NCBI RefSeq assembly: GCF_000585355.1
Contig: NZ_KK073873.1
Span: 2,337,703-2,401,702, forward strand
Direction of reading: 5' to 3'
Source: Xylanibacter oryzae DSM 17970
GTDB taxonomy: Bacteria > Bacteroidota > Bacteroidia > Bacteroidales > Bacteroidaceae
DNA length: 64,000 nucleotides
Below are positions 18,722 to 28,377 of this stretch, piece after piece (position 1 is the first letter of the stretch; the number at the start of each line of letters is the position of its first letter). The position numbers and the translations under genes are program-made. Under the pieces are notes generated by a model that did not search any database, had not been told where the DNA came from, and worked only from the letters and a program-made list of their open reading frames with translations.

Positions 18722-19507
18722 ATGGTTACAATTGAACTAAAAAATTTATGTATTGGATATAAAAATGACAAAACCTGCATTAATATTGTTGCAGATAATA
18801 TAAATGCGAAAATTCATAGTGGAGAGCTTACTTGTCTGCTTGGAGCCAATGGTGTAGGCAAATCAACCCTCTTGAGAACATTATCTGGTTTTCAGCCAAA
18901 GATAAGTGGTGATATTTTTATAAAAGATATTGAAATTAATAAGATAACAGACAAACAGTTAGCTAAAACGGTAGGAGTAGTCTTAACAGAGAAGCCGGAT
19001 CTATCCAATATTACAGCTAAAGAACTTGTAGGCATGGGGCGCAGCCCATATACAGATTTCTGGGGTTCTATTTCTGAAGAAGATAATAAGATAATTGAAG
19101 ACGCGATGAATACTGTAGGTATTAAGCATCTGGAAGACAGAATGATTCAGACTTTGAGCGACGGAGAGAGACAAAAGGTAATGATAGCAAAAGCATTGTC
19201 TCAACAGACACCTATAATCTTTCTTGATGAACCGACGGCATTCCTTGACTTTCCTAGCAAAATAGAAATAATGCAATTGCTTAGAAAATTATGTAGAGAT
19301 TCAGGAAAAACAATTTTTCTATCAACACATGATCTTGAAATTGCCCTACAGATAGCAGATACAGTATGGCTAATGAACAGAAAAAGGGAAGTAAGCATAG
19401 GTACGCCAAAACAATTATCTGAAAATGGAGAATTAAGCAGATATGTTGAACGAAAGGGAATCTTATTTGATAAAGATACAATGAAAATTAAAATATTAAA
19501 GGACTAA
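18722..19507 (+). CDS. ABC transporter ATPase, FecE/BtuD-like
   Basis: A 261-residue ATP-binding subunit of the iron-siderophore/cobalamin importer class. Walker A is GANGVGKST (near residue 40), the signature is LSDGERQKVMIAKAL, Walker B is IIFLDEPTAFLDF, and the H-loop is STHD. No permease or substrate-binding gene is next to it in the window, so it must pair with subunits elsewhere. Cobalamin synthesis genes 2.5 kb away make a corrinoid importer conceivable, but sequence alone does not separate haem, siderophore and cobalamin types. Confidence 0.85.
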   Translation: MVTIELKNLCIGYKNDKTCINIVADNINAKIHSGELTCLLGANGVGKSTLLRTLSGFQPKISGDIFIKDIEINKITDKQLAKTVGVVLTEKPDLSNITAKELVGMGRSPYTDFWGSISEEDNKIIEDAMNTVGIKHLEDRMIQTLSDGERQKVMIAKALSQQTPIIFLDEPTAFLDFPSKIEIMQLLRKLCRDSGKTIFLSTHDLEIALQIADTVWLMNRKREVSIGTPKQLSENGELSRYVERKGILFDKDTMKIKILKD

Positions 19508-19516
19508 TATCGCCAT

Positions 19517-21115
19517 ATGACTTTTCATCCGCTTCATACAGTAATCGAAAGACCTAAAAAATTTACATACCCTTTTTTCTACGTGCCACATCCTTTATGC
19601 ATAATGGCTGCAAAAGAAGTGCAAACATATATTGAATCTAAAGATATATGGAAAGAAGAACTTAACAATGGTAAAATGTTCGGTGTTCTTGTTGTCGAAA
19701 ATAAAGATGGGAAATTGGGCTACTATGCGGCATATTCAGGAATATTATTAGGTAGAAATGATTGGGATTTTTTTGTGCCACCAATATACGATTTACTTAA
19801 TCCTGAGGGTTATTTCAAAATTCATGAAGCAGAAATATCATATATCAATAAAAAGATTGATAATATAGAAAGATCAGCATTACGTCTATCACTTGCCAAA
19901 GAAATAAAGAAGCTGAAAGAAAAATCGAATTCTGAAATATCTGAATATCGCGAAAAGATGAAAGAGGCGAAAATTCACCGCGACAAACTACGGTCATCAT
20001 TATTTGAAGATGATTCGCTGATAAAAGAGAGCCAGTTTATGAAGGCTGAATTAAAAAGATTGAAGAAAAGACTATCAGATAGTTTATCATCAAAAGAAGA
20101 AGATCTGAGCAAGATAGACGCATCTATATCTAAGTTGAAAAAAGAACGGAAAGAAAAGTCTGACGCATTACAACATTGGCTATTTTCTCAATTTAAAATT
20201 TTAAACGCGAAAGGTGAACAAAGAGACCTCTGTAGTATTTTCGCAGAAACAGTACATAAAAATCCGCCGGCAGGCGCGGGAGAATGCTGTGCGCCGAAAC
20301 TATTGCAGCATGCATACATAAATCATGCAAAACCAATCTGCATGGCTGAATTCTGGTGGGGTAAATCACCAAAGACTGAAATTAGGCATCATCTTAATTA
20401 TTATCCTGCATGCCAAGGGAAATGTAAGCCTATACTTAGCCATGCAATGCAAGGGCTTATTGTAGATAAAAATCCACTTGACTCTTATACAGAGCGAAAT
20501 CTAGATACTTTGTATGAAGATAAATGGCTCGCGGTAATAAATAAGCCTGCCGGAATGCTTTCAGTTCCGGGTAAAGGGGATCTTCCTTCTGTAAAATCAA
20601 TCGCAATGAAAATGTTCGACATTGAAAAAGATTGCCCTGTAATAGTACATAGATTAGATATGGCCACCTCTGGCATAATGATAATTGCAAAAACAAAGAT
20701 AGTATATCAAAACATACAAGCTCAATTTAAAAATCATAGAATTCGCAAAATATATATAGCCATACTGGATGGAATAGTAACAAATCAGAAAGGCACTATA
20801 TCATTGCCAATGCGTCCTGACTACCTAGATCGCCCAAGACAAGTTGTAGATATAAATGGTAAGCCTGCCCTAACAGATTACCAAGTAATAAGCGTTAAAA
20901 ATGGGCATACCAAAATAAAGCTTTGTCCACATACAGGTAGAACGCATCAATTAAGAGTACATTGCGCTCACAAAGACGGACTTGACACTCCTATACTTGG
21001 AGATACACTTTATGGAAAGGAAGATAAAAGATTATTCTTACACGCTAAAGAAATATATTTCAGACATCCAATTACCGGCGTAGAAATACACATAGAAAAG
21101 AAAGAAGATTTCTAA
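19517..21115 (+). CDS. RluA-family pseudouridine synthase with N-terminal coiled-coil extension
   Basis: A 532-residue protein. The C-terminal third (about 330-530) is the catalytic domain with VIVHRLDMATSG (catalytic Asp in HRLD), a GRTHQLRVH segment and a GDTLYG motif. The N-terminal 300 residues carry a globular part (NDWDFFVPPIYDLL) and a highly charged coiled coil (about 110-225), then a Cys-containing stretch (GECCAPKLLQHAY, CQGKCKP) that may bind metal. This long form is known in Bacteroidales. It isomerises uridine in RNA; the target is not predictable. It starts nine bases after the ABC ATPase stop. Confidence 0.88.
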   Translation: MTFHPLHTVIERPKKFTYPFFYVPHPLCIMAAKEVQTYIESKDIWKEELNNGKMFGVLVVENKDGKLGYYAAYSGILLGRNDWDFFVPPIYDLLNPEGYFKIHEAEISYINKKIDNIERSALRLSLAKEIKKLKEKSNSEISEYREKMKEAKIHRDKLRSSLFEDDSLIKESQFMKAELKRLKKRLSDSLSSKEEDLSKIDASISKLKKERKEKSDALQHWLFSQFKILNAKGEQRDLCSIFAETVHKNPPAGAGECCAPKLLQHAYINHAKPICMAEFWWGKSPKTEIRHHLNYYPACQGKCKPILSHAMQGLIVDKNPLDSYTERNLDTLYEDKWLAVINKPAGMLSVPGKGDLPSVKSIAMKMFDIEKDCPVIVHRLDMATSGIMIIAKTKIVYQNIQAQFKNHRIRKIYIAILDGIVTNQKGTISLPMRPDYLDRPRQVVDINGKPALTDYQVISVKNGHTKIKLCPHTGRTHQLRVHCAHKDGLDTPILGDTLYGKEDKRLFLHAKEIYFRHPITGVEIHIEKKEDF

Positions 21116-21124
21116 GCGTACCAT

Positions 21125-21937
21125 CTACAATATATCTAGACATTTCTCAATAGGTATACCTTGATTTTTGTCTTCGTTGTCTTTATATCTACATATCATG
21201 CTACTTACTGCATCCATAGCTATACGCGTACTGTTTTTCAAAGCATCACCTTTAAGTAGATGACCTATAAGCACTGCTGAAAAGATATCTCCTGTTCCAG
21301 GATAATGAACAGGAATCTCTGTATATGGCAGTTTGAAGTATTCACCATCAAAATTATTGTATCCTACTACATTATTTTGGCCATCTACTTTTATACTTGT
21401 TATAAGAACAGATTTGCTTCCTATAGCACGCAACTTATCTAAAAGAATCTTAGCCTCATCATAAGATACACCATCTTTACGAAATTCAATCCCGGCAAGT
21501 AATGTAGCTTCTGTATAATTAGGCATAACCAGATTGGCAACAGCTACCATCTCACGCATTCTATTTACAGCCTCATTGGTAACGCCATTATATAGTTTTC
21601 CTTCATCACCCATTATTGGATCTACAAATATAATCGTGCCGCTAGCAGACTGCTCTCTACAATAGTCAGATACAATACGGGCTTGTTCTTCAGAAATAAT
21701 AAAGCCTGTAGCTATAGCATCAAAAGTGAAGCCTAATTGTTTCCATACAGGAAAGACTCCTTTTATATATTCGGTTGTCTCTAATATATTGAATTTGCCA
21801 TAGTCTAATGTATTAGATACTAAAGCCGTTGGGAGGTTATACACTGAATGTCCAAAATATGATACTATAGGAAGCATTGCAGCAGTAGCAACTTTCCCAT
21901 AACCTGCCATATCATTTATAAGAAGTATTTTACTCAT
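21125..21937 (-). CDS. pdxY: Pyridoxamine/pyridoxal kinase
   Basis: A 270-residue ribokinase-fold kinase for vitamin B6 salvage. Visible motifs are ILLINDMAGYGKVA at the start (substrate site), VDPIMGDEGKLY near residue 130, and YPGTGDIFSAVLIG with the catalytic Asp in GTGD near residue 230. It should phosphorylate pyridoxal or pyridoxamine. The cobalamin cluster next to it includes a PLP-dependent enzyme, but that link is only positional. The symbol is by family; pdxK-like use is equally possible. Confidence 0.88.
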   Translation of the reverse strand: MSKILLINDMAGYGKVATAAMLPIVSYFGHSVYNLPTALVSNTLDYGKFNILETTEYIKGVFPVWKQLGFTFDAIATGFIISEEQARIVSDYCREQSASGTIIFVDPIMGDEGKLYNGVTNEAVNRMREMVAVANLVMPNYTEATLLAGIEFRKDGVSYDEAKILLDKLRAIGSKSVLITSIKVDGQNNVVGYNNFDGEYFKLPYTEIPVHYPGTGDIFSAVLIGHLLKGDALKNSTRIAMDAVSSMICRYKDNEDKNQGIPIEKCLDIL

Positions 21938-22024
21938 TTAATTATGCCATTGAATACAATATCTGCAAAGGTAAACAATATTTTCATATTTAATATAAAA
22001 ATGATACATTTATCAGTTATTTAC

Positions 22025-23047
22025 CTAGGAAAATGAGTTTAGTAAAGAATGGAGTAGAATCACTGACATTATCATAATTGCTTCAGCAACTCTATTTATC
22101 TTTACAGCCTTTTTCATATCTATTGTAGACAGCTGCCTGTCATTATAGCCAATAAAAGGTTTATGGAAGTACTCTCCAAAATAATAATGAGGGCCACCAA
22201 ACTGGCAATCTAATATACCAGCAAGAGCTGATTCCGGATATCCACTATTGGGACTGGCATGATTACGTCCATATCTTTTTATAAACTTTATAGTATAAAT
22301 TATAGATCTTTTGTTAATTATAGTACCAACCAATGCCATCAGGCAAGCAGTGAGCCTTGCTGGAATATAATTTGCGACATCATCCATATGCGCAGCAAAG
22401 CATCCAAACTCCTTATAACGTATTGTACGATAACCGATCATCGAATCAAGTGTGTTTATCATTTTATATGCTAGCATTCCTGATACACCTAATATAAGAT
22501 ACCAAAAAAGAGGAGCAATTACTCCATCACTAAGATTTTCAGCCAACGTTTCTAACGCAGCCTTACGAACTTCCTGAGCTGACAAATTAGATGTATCTCT
22601 ACCTACAATACGTGATACCTGAGATCGCCCTTCATCTAACGAACGGTCTAATGCAAAAAAGACATTTCGTACCTCACGAATAAGCGTTGTACCGGCAAGG
22701 CAACTGAAAATTATCAGCGTTTCGACAACAATATCAACGTATGGCTTTTTAAAGAAGTATTTATTACATATGTAAACAAGTAGACTTATAAGTATATATA
22801 CCAGTACGACTAATATAGCTGCCATAAAAGCGCCCTTTATTTTTCTGTATCGCCCTTTATTCAAACATTTATTACCAAAAGAAATGATCTTGCCGAATAA
22901 AACGACTGGATGTGGGAACCATATCGGGTCACCAAATACTAAATCTAATAACCATGCAAATATTAGTGGAAAATTTATAGAAAACACAGGAACCAGTATT
23001 ATTTTAAAACATTTAATATTAGAACATATTATATCAAATAAGTTCAT
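22025..23047 (-). CDS. cbiB: Adenosylcobinamide-phosphate synthase
   Basis: A 340-residue membrane protein that joins aminopropanol phosphate to adenosylcobyric acid in late cobalamin synthesis. The opening LIFAWLLDLVFGDP-x3-PHPVVLFG is characteristic, as are EVRKAALETLAENLSDGVIAPLFW, GYRTIRYKEFGCFAAHMDDVANY (given here in part only) and the ASPNSGYPESALAGIL motif. Five or so hydrophobic segments are visible. It overlaps the upstream aminotransferase gene by four bases. The symbol cobD is used for the same step in the aerobic nomenclature. Confidence 0.93.
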   Translation of the reverse strand: MNLFDIICSNIKCFKIILVPVFSINFPLIFAWLLDLVFGDPIWFPHPVVLFGKIISFGNKCLNKGRYRKIKGAFMAAILVVLVYILISLLVYICNKYFFKKPYVDIVVETLIIFSCLAGTTLIREVRNVFFALDRSLDEGRSQVSRIVGRDTSNLSAQEVRKAALETLAENLSDGVIAPLFWYLILGVSGMLAYKMINTLDSMIGYRTIRYKEFGCFAAHMDDVANYIPARLTACLMALVGTIINKRSIIYTIKFIKRYGRNHASPNSGYPESALAGILDCQFGGPHYYFGEYFHKPFIGYNDRQLSTIDMKKAVKINRVAEAIMIMSVILLHSLLNSFS

Positions 23048-24027
23048 CTCAAATAATCTTTAATTGCCTTAACAAGTTTATCATTCTCTTTGGCACGTTG
23101 CGCAGCCACACGGAAGAATCGGTTGTTAAGTTCCTTGAAGTTAGACGCATCTCTTATAAGCATACCGTATTTCTCTATTAAGAAATTTTTCAGTTCATCG
23201 GCTCTACCCTTTTTCAATTCTGCAAGCATAAATGTAGTATTTGTAGGATGTACATCAATATAACCTGTTTCAACGAGCATTGATCTTAATCTCATAGCCT
23301 CAGACATGTAGACATCTATATCAGGATAATTGGGTATATCATTATCAAGGAGATAACTGCAGGCCTCAATAGCGATAGCATTTATTGACCATGGTTGCTG
23401 ATATTCTCTTAATTTTTCTATTATACCATTGATAGCTGTAACATAACCTATTCTCAGTCCAGGGATACAGTATCTTTTTGTAAACGAATGCAAAAGTATA
23501 AGATTCGGATATTTCAATACTTCCTTAGAATTGAAAAGTGGTAATGTTGTATAATCTTCATAAGCCTGATCTATAATGAATATATGATCAGGATTCACCT
23601 TTAAGGTTTCTTCTAACTGTTCTTTAGGTATAACATCACCAGTTGGGTTATTAGGATTACATATCCAATGTATGCTAGCCTTATCCGAAAAAATATGCCC
23701 ATTAACTATGCATGCACTCTCATATTCACTGAAAGTAGGCTGATGAATACACGACTTGGCACCTCTATACATTTGTGCAATATGATAAATAGCCTCTGTT
23801 GAACCGTTAGTTATCATAACGCATTCACGTGGCAAACTTAATCTTTTGGACAATTTCTCTTCAAGAGCTATAGGTTGTGGCTCCGGATAATTTGCAATAA
23901 CATCTAAGTATTCTGAAATATGATGTTTCAGACCTTCCAGATCTGCATAAGCAAAAATATTACTGCTAAAGTTTATTTTCACCTTATTACCATACTTATA
24001 TATATCATCGCCATGCCCGTCATTCAT
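23044..24027 (-). CDS. cobD: PLP-dependent aminotransferase, CobD-like threonine-phosphate decarboxylase
   Basis: A 327-residue fold-type I enzyme of the histidinol-phosphate aminotransferase group. NGSTEAIY, WICNPNNPTGDV and LLHSFTKRYCIPGLRIGY are visible, the last holding the expected PLP lysine (SFTK). Lying between cobQ and cbiB with overlaps on both sides, it most likely decarboxylates threonine phosphate to the aminopropanol phosphate used by CbiB. A histidinol-phosphate aminotransferase is the alternative on sequence alone. Confidence 0.85.
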   Translation of the reverse strand: MNDGHGDDIYKYGNKVKINFSSNIFAYADLEGLKHHISEYLDVIANYPEPQPIALEEKLSKRLSLPRECVMITNGSTEAIYHIAQMYRGAKSCIHQPTFSEYESACIVNGHIFSDKASIHWICNPNNPTGDVIPKEQLEETLKVNPDHIFIIDQAYEDYTTLPLFNSKEVLKYPNLILLHSFTKRYCIPGLRIGYVTAINGIIEKLREYQQPWSINAIAIEACSYLLDNDIPNYPDIDVYMSEAMRLRSMLVETGYIDVHPTNTTFMLAELKKGRADELKNFLIEKYGMLIRDASNFKELNNRFFRVAAQRAKENDKLVKAIKDYLR

Positions 24028-25519
24028 TGTATTCGAATATTTTATATATCAAATCCATATCTACATTTGCACGTACATGATCTGCCAACTTATTGTATTG
24101 TATCTCTTTAAAATCTTTGTAATCTGTAAAACTATCTGTACTATTCAATTTATCAGAAAATGGCGAAAGGATGAAATCTATAAATGGTCTATTATCTAAT
24201 ATTCCATGTATATATGTTCCCATGCACTTTTTATTTTTATAATAGCCATCTTTTCTACCGTCTGCAAATTTATTCAAAGGTGAATTTTCAGTGCCAGTAA
24301 CAGGAACTGTTATACCCATGTGAATCTCATAGCCTTCCATTTTATTCGTCGTATTATCACCTACAGCCAACGAGAAGACATCACAAGTTGTAAGTTTTTC
24401 GTTAGTTATGGTTGTCTCTACAGGAAGAATATTAAGTCCGGGAATATGTCCGACATTGCCTTCTATACATTCAGGATCTGATATTTCGGTGCCCAACATC
24501 TGATAACCACCACATATACCGATTATTGAGGTGCCGTCATTATATGCTTTTATAATAGCTACCGCTAAACCATTTCTACGCAGTTCACACAGATCAGCTA
24601 TAGTGCTTTTGCTTCCAGGCAATATTATGATATCAGCATTTTGCAGATCTTCTGTATTATTTGTATAAAAAAGATTTACACGGGAATCTTGTTCCAACGC
24701 ATTGAAATCTGTAAAATTACTTAAATGTGAAACCAATATTACAGCTATATTTATTTTGCCGTGTTCCAAATTCCGAGATTTTAATGCTAAATCAACGCTA
24801 TCTTCTTCATCAATGTGTATGTCTTTATAATAAGGTACGACACCGACGACTGGAACTTTACATATATCTTCCATCATTTTTTTACCAGACTCAAAAAGCC
24901 TAAGATCACCACGAAATTTATTAATAAGTATACCCTTGATGTATTTCCGTTCTTCAGGTGGTAAGAGAGCCAACGAACCATAAGCGCTAGCAAAAACGCC
25001 CCCTCGATCTATATCTGCTACCAATATCACACCGGCATCAGAATGTACAGCCACAGACATATTAACGATATCACGATCTCGAAGATTTATTTCAGATATG
25101 CTACCTGCACCTTCAATTACAATTGGACTATAACGTTCTGAAAGTCTATCAAAAGCAGCATAGGCCTCTTTACGCAACATATCATTATTATCTTCACTGA
25201 AATAGTCATAGGCGTCTTTATTCCCCGTAGGACGACCATTAAGAACAATCTGGCTGGTATGATCAGATTGGGGCTTAAGTAGAATAGGATTCATATCACT
25301 TAGGCATGGTATGCCTGCAGCCTCAGCCTGGACAGCCTGAGCACGTCCAAGTTCCAGTCCGTCGGATGTTACAAAAGAATTGAGTGCCATATTCTGCGCC
25401 TTAAACGGAGCTGGAGAATACCCGTCCTGCTTAAGTATACGACAAAAAGCCGCAGCAATAACACTTTTGCCAACGTCACTGCCTGTACCGGCAAACATTA
25501 TAGGTTTATATTTCCGCAA
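24020..25519 (-). CDS. cobQ: Cobyric acid synthase
   Basis: A 499-residue amidotransferase that amidates the corrin side chains b, d, e and g. The N-terminal part is a dethiobiotin-synthetase-like P-loop domain (GTGSDVGKSVIAAAF), followed by SVAVHSDAGVILVADIDRGG. The C-terminal glutaminase domain has the nucleophile in IIGICGGYQMLG and YEIHMG with GTYIHGILDN. Overlaps the downstream cobD-like gene by eight bases. The upstream lipoprotein gene ends seven bases before it, so transcription may begin further upstream. No cobalamin riboswitch was recognised. Confidence 0.95.
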   Translation of the reverse strand: MRKYKPIMFAGTGSDVGKSVIAAAFCRILKQDGYSPAPFKAQNMALNSFVTSDGLELGRAQAVQAEAAGIPCLSDMNPILLKPQSDHTSQIVLNGRPTGNKDAYDYFSEDNNDMLRKEAYAAFDRLSERYSPIVIEGAGSISEINLRDRDIVNMSVAVHSDAGVILVADIDRGGVFASAYGSLALLPPEERKYIKGILINKFRGDLRLFESGKKMMEDICKVPVVGVVPYYKDIHIDEEDSVDLALKSRNLEHGKINIAVILVSHLSNFTDFNALEQDSRVNLFYTNNTEDLQNADIIILPGSKSTIADLCELRRNGLAVAIIKAYNDGTSIIGICGGYQMLGTEISDPECIEGNVGHIPGLNILPVETTITNEKLTTCDVFSLAVGDNTTNKMEGYEIHMGITVPVTGTENSPLNKFADGRKDGYYKNKKCMGTYIHGILDNRPFIDFILSPFSDKLNSTDSFTDYKDFKEIQYNKLADHVRANVDMDLIYKIFEYNE

Positions 25520-25526
25520 AATATTA

Positions 25527-26201
25527 CTAGTATTCTATACATTTTTGAACCCAGCCATCATATGTCTTCACCGAAACTGCGATAGAATCACCCTTATGAA
25601 GTTCGGTCGCGAATTGCTTCAATGGTATACTTACATATTGTCGAGCTGTGTAATACTCAGGAACTCCATTCTGGTTGTGACTAAAAGTAAGATGGAGACG
25701 TCTCTTACCGTTAAATATAGCGATATTCGAGTCTTTAGTAAAATATACAGCATGCATACCCTCAGAACCATTTACTTGTCCTGTCTTAAATATGAGCGAC
25801 ATATTCAGGTATTTTCCTGTTTTACTGCACCACATACTTTCAAAATCCATGGGATCATATCTCAAACTGTCATTATTAGGAACAACCCTGATAACAGGTA
25901 TGGGAGAATAAGATACTGGAGATATCTTAACATTATCATTATCATCACTTTCCCTATTATAATATAATGCCCCACGATAAAGAGAATCCCTTACTTTAAA
26001 ATTCTTATTAGTAAAAGGATTAGACATTGACAGTGTATCGCCCTCGTCAATAATGACATAATCCGCTTTCAAATCATTATTTGTATGAGCCTCAACAAAA
26101 TCAGCACAGAGATAAGAATAATTGCCATCTCCCGAATCATATGTATTACGGTTACATGCAACTAATACGATAACTGTCAATGCCAATCCTAAATGTTTCA
26201 T
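25527..26201 (-). CDS. Lipoprotein, DUF4738-like
   Basis: A 224-residue lipoprotein (lipobox VLVAC, Cys16). The body is beta-rich with a repeated theme of short strands (ADYVIIDEGDTLSMSNPF, RRLHLTFSHNQNG) and ends in VKTYDGWVQKCIEY. I recall DUF4738 lipoproteins with this profile in Prevotella and Bacteroides, but the match is from memory. It overlaps the acyltransferase gene upstream by four bases and lies just before cobQ; no link to cobalamin is evident. Confidence 0.6.
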   Translation of the reverse strand: MKHLGLALTVIVLVACNRNTYDSGDGNYSYLCADFVEAHTNNDLKADYVIIDEGDTLSMSNPFTNKNFKVRDSLYRGALYYNRESDDNDNVKISPVSYSPIPVIRVVPNNDSLRYDPMDFESMWCSKTGKYLNMSLIFKTGQVNGSEGMHAVYFTKDSNIAIFNGKRRLHLTFSHNQNGVPEYYTARQYVSIPLKQFATELHKGDSIAVSVKTYDGWVQKCIEY

Positions 26202-27346
26202 AATGTTGCCAAATAATTAATAGCAGGATTTGCATACATAGTAAGTATGCATTTCCGTAAAAAGGCTTCATCCTTATTAGGCAATAATATCTTAGCCAAT
26301 TGATCATTAATATACTTTTCGAACACAGCCTCATCATGGGATGTATATTTTGAAGAATGCATGGTACTGCCATTCAACATATCAAGAGCAATATAATTGT
26401 TGGGATATAGAAGGTAGTTACGATGTATCTCATGGTCTATATGATGAGCTATAGTATCATACAGATCTAATTTAGGCATATCAGGGTCTAATTGATGCAA
26501 AAAGTCATCCAAACATGGAGCGCAATGATAGTGTATATGACCTTTATAACCCATAACACCAGTTTTCATACTAATAACGTCATCCTCTTTGGCTTTTTTA
26601 AAATCTAATATATCCCTCTTCTGTTGGAATTCTTTTGCTTTTAAGAAATCACATGGATCAAACTCATAAGATATCGAAAGTGGTACGATATGCAATTGTT
26701 CGAGTCGCTCTATAATACTCCCTTGACCTCCCATTGCCATCATTTTCAATATTGAATTCTGGGTGCGGTCATCTGAATCTTTGGCACGACCTTCACGCTG
26801 TGCTATCCATATATTTTCTTTTTTCTCCAATATAGCGAAATGCATATATTCAGAGAGCCTTTTGCTTGCCATAAGCATCTGGCGCATTGAGGCACTACGT
26901 TGTACAATGAATGACTTGTTTACACGCACAAGATCTTTTATCCATGGCATTACAAGAAGATTATCGCCAATGGCAATCTCGCAAGTGGTTGTAAAACCAT
27001 TATCTAGAAGCAACTTTGACAGAAATCCTGAATCCAGAACAATATCTCTGTGATTACTAAGGAATGTATATCTGCCCGTATTACATATATCACTGGAATC
27101 CATCTCAGCGCCTTTGCTTACTGTTGCTAAAAGGTTTGCAAGAAACTTATAACAAAATGCCTTCTGAAACTCAAGATTAGTCTTGCAAGTGCGCATTTTT
27201 GCAATAACATCATCATATGGAACCTTAGGGAAAATGTATCCAACCATTGTACGAAACTGCGGATCGACAATCAGTCGCTCATAGGCATCGGGCAAATCCT
27301 CTGGTCCATAAGGACGTATCTCATCAAACTCGTCTGGAACTTTCAT
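26198..27346 (-). CDS. Putative acyltransferase (PlsC-like)
   Basis: A 382-residue protein with the glycerol-phosphate acyltransferase H-x4-D motif in FLSNHRDIVLDSGF near residue 100, and downstream segments (IAQREGRAKDSDDRTQ, about 205-220) that match the conserved EGTR-type substrate block of that superfamily. No clear membrane segment is seen. It probably acylates a lysophospholipid or a similar acceptor at the membrane. The gene lies two bases after ddl and overlaps the lipoprotein gene, in what looks like a long operon. Confidence 0.75.
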   Translation of the reverse strand: MKVPDEFDEIRPYGPEDLPDAYERLIVDPQFRTMVGYIFPKVPYDDVIAKMRTCKTNLEFQKAFCYKFLANLLATVSKGAEMDSSDICNTGRYTFLSNHRDIVLDSGFLSKLLLDNGFTTTCEIAIGDNLLVMPWIKDLVRVNKSFIVQRSASMRQMLMASKRLSEYMHFAILEKKENIWIAQREGRAKDSDDRTQNSILKMMAMGGQGSIIERLEQLHIVPLSISYEFDPCDFLKAKEFQQKRDILDFKKAKEDDVISMKTGVMGYKGHIHYHCAPCLDDFLHQLDPDMPKLDLYDTIAHHIDHEIHRNYLLYPNNYIALDMLNGSTMHSSKYTSHDEAVFEKYINDQLAKILLPNKDEAFLRKCILTMYANPAINYLATL

Positions 27347-27348
27347 AA

Positions 27349-28365
27349 TTATCTAAATTGATTTTCTACTATATCAGTAAGGACATCCTTTATGTTAAGG
27401 CCTGCCGCTTTTACCTGCTGCGGTATAAAACTTGTTGCCGTCATACCTGGTGTTGTATTGATTTCCAACATATTAATTTTATCAACGTCTTTCCCGTCAG
27501 AATCTTTTCCTTTAGATATTATATAGTCTATACGAATAATACCATTACAATGTAAGATATCATATATTCTACTTGTTATCTCAGCAACACGCTTTGTAGT
27601 ATCTTCGCTGAGACGTGCAGGTGTTATTTCCTTTACCTGACCGTTGTATTTTGCATCATAATCAAAGAACTCATTATCAGTTACCACTTCTGTGGCTGGA
27701 AGTACCACACTCTTTTCTTTTGTTTTATAACAACCTACAGAAATCTCTATACCATCTATGTATCCTTCTACCATTACTTCGTTGCTCTCAAGCATAGCTT
27801 TACGCACAGCAGGTGCCAGCTGATCAGCCGATTTAACTTTTGAAACACCAAAGCTACTACCGTCTGCAGATGGCTTTACGAAACATGGCATACCAATTCT
27901 CTTCTCAACATCTTCATCGCTGACCAATTGCTCATATCCTTTACGTATAAGCAGACTATCTGCTACGCGTACACCAAAACCTTTAAGATACTGATTGAGT
28001 ACAAATTTATCGAATGTCATAGCTTCTACTAGCACACTACTGGTAGAATATGGCAAGTGAATAAGTTCAAAAAAGCCCTGCATAATTCCATTCTCACCAG
28101 GAGTACCATGGATAGTAATATATGCATAATCAAACTGAACCAGTTTGCCGTTTTCCATAAAAGAAAAATCATTACGGTCTATCTGAGCAGTAGTACCGTC
28201 ATGCAGGCTAACATTCCAGTCCATTCCTTTTACGTCTACTATATATACATCGTAACGCTCTTTATCGAAAAAAGAGTAGAGTCCCTGTCCGGAACGCATT
28301 GAAACATCGTGTTCTGATGAGTCACCACCACATACGATGGCTATAGTTCTCTTTAAATTTTTCAT
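27349..28365 (-). CDS. ddl: D-alanine--D-alanine ligase
   Basis: A 338-residue ATP-grasp enzyme making the D-Ala-D-Ala dipeptide for peptidoglycan. It opens with IAIVCGGDSSEHDVSM (serine of the EHxVS motif), and carries PCFVKPSADGSSFGVSK, the EGYIDGIEISVGC segment, and the C-terminal metal site MLEINTTPGMTATSFIP. Length is normal. It follows the RluD gene by 12 bases, an arrangement I know from Bacteroidales (PASTA-rluD-ddl-acyltransferase). Confidence 0.95.
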   Translation of the reverse strand: MKNLKRTIAIVCGGDSSEHDVSMRSGQGLYSFFDKERYDVYIVDVKGMDWNVSLHDGTTAQIDRNDFSFMENGKLVQFDYAYITIHGTPGENGIMQGFFELIHLPYSTSSVLVEAMTFDKFVLNQYLKGFGVRVADSLLIRKGYEQLVSDEDVEKRIGMPCFVKPSADGSSFGVSKVKSADQLAPAVRKAMLESNEVMVEGYIDGIEISVGCYKTKEKSVVLPATEVVTDNEFFDYDAKYNGQVKEITPARLSEDTTKRVAEITSRIYDILHCNGIIRIDYIISKGKDSDGKDVDKINMLEINTTPGMTATSFIPQQVKAAGLNIKDVLTDIVENQFR

Positions 28366-28377
28366 AATGTATTGTTT

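Noticed and set aside
25520..26300. Cobalamin riboswitch upstream of cobQ
   Set aside because: I searched by eye for a B12-box-like core and found none; the space is coding.
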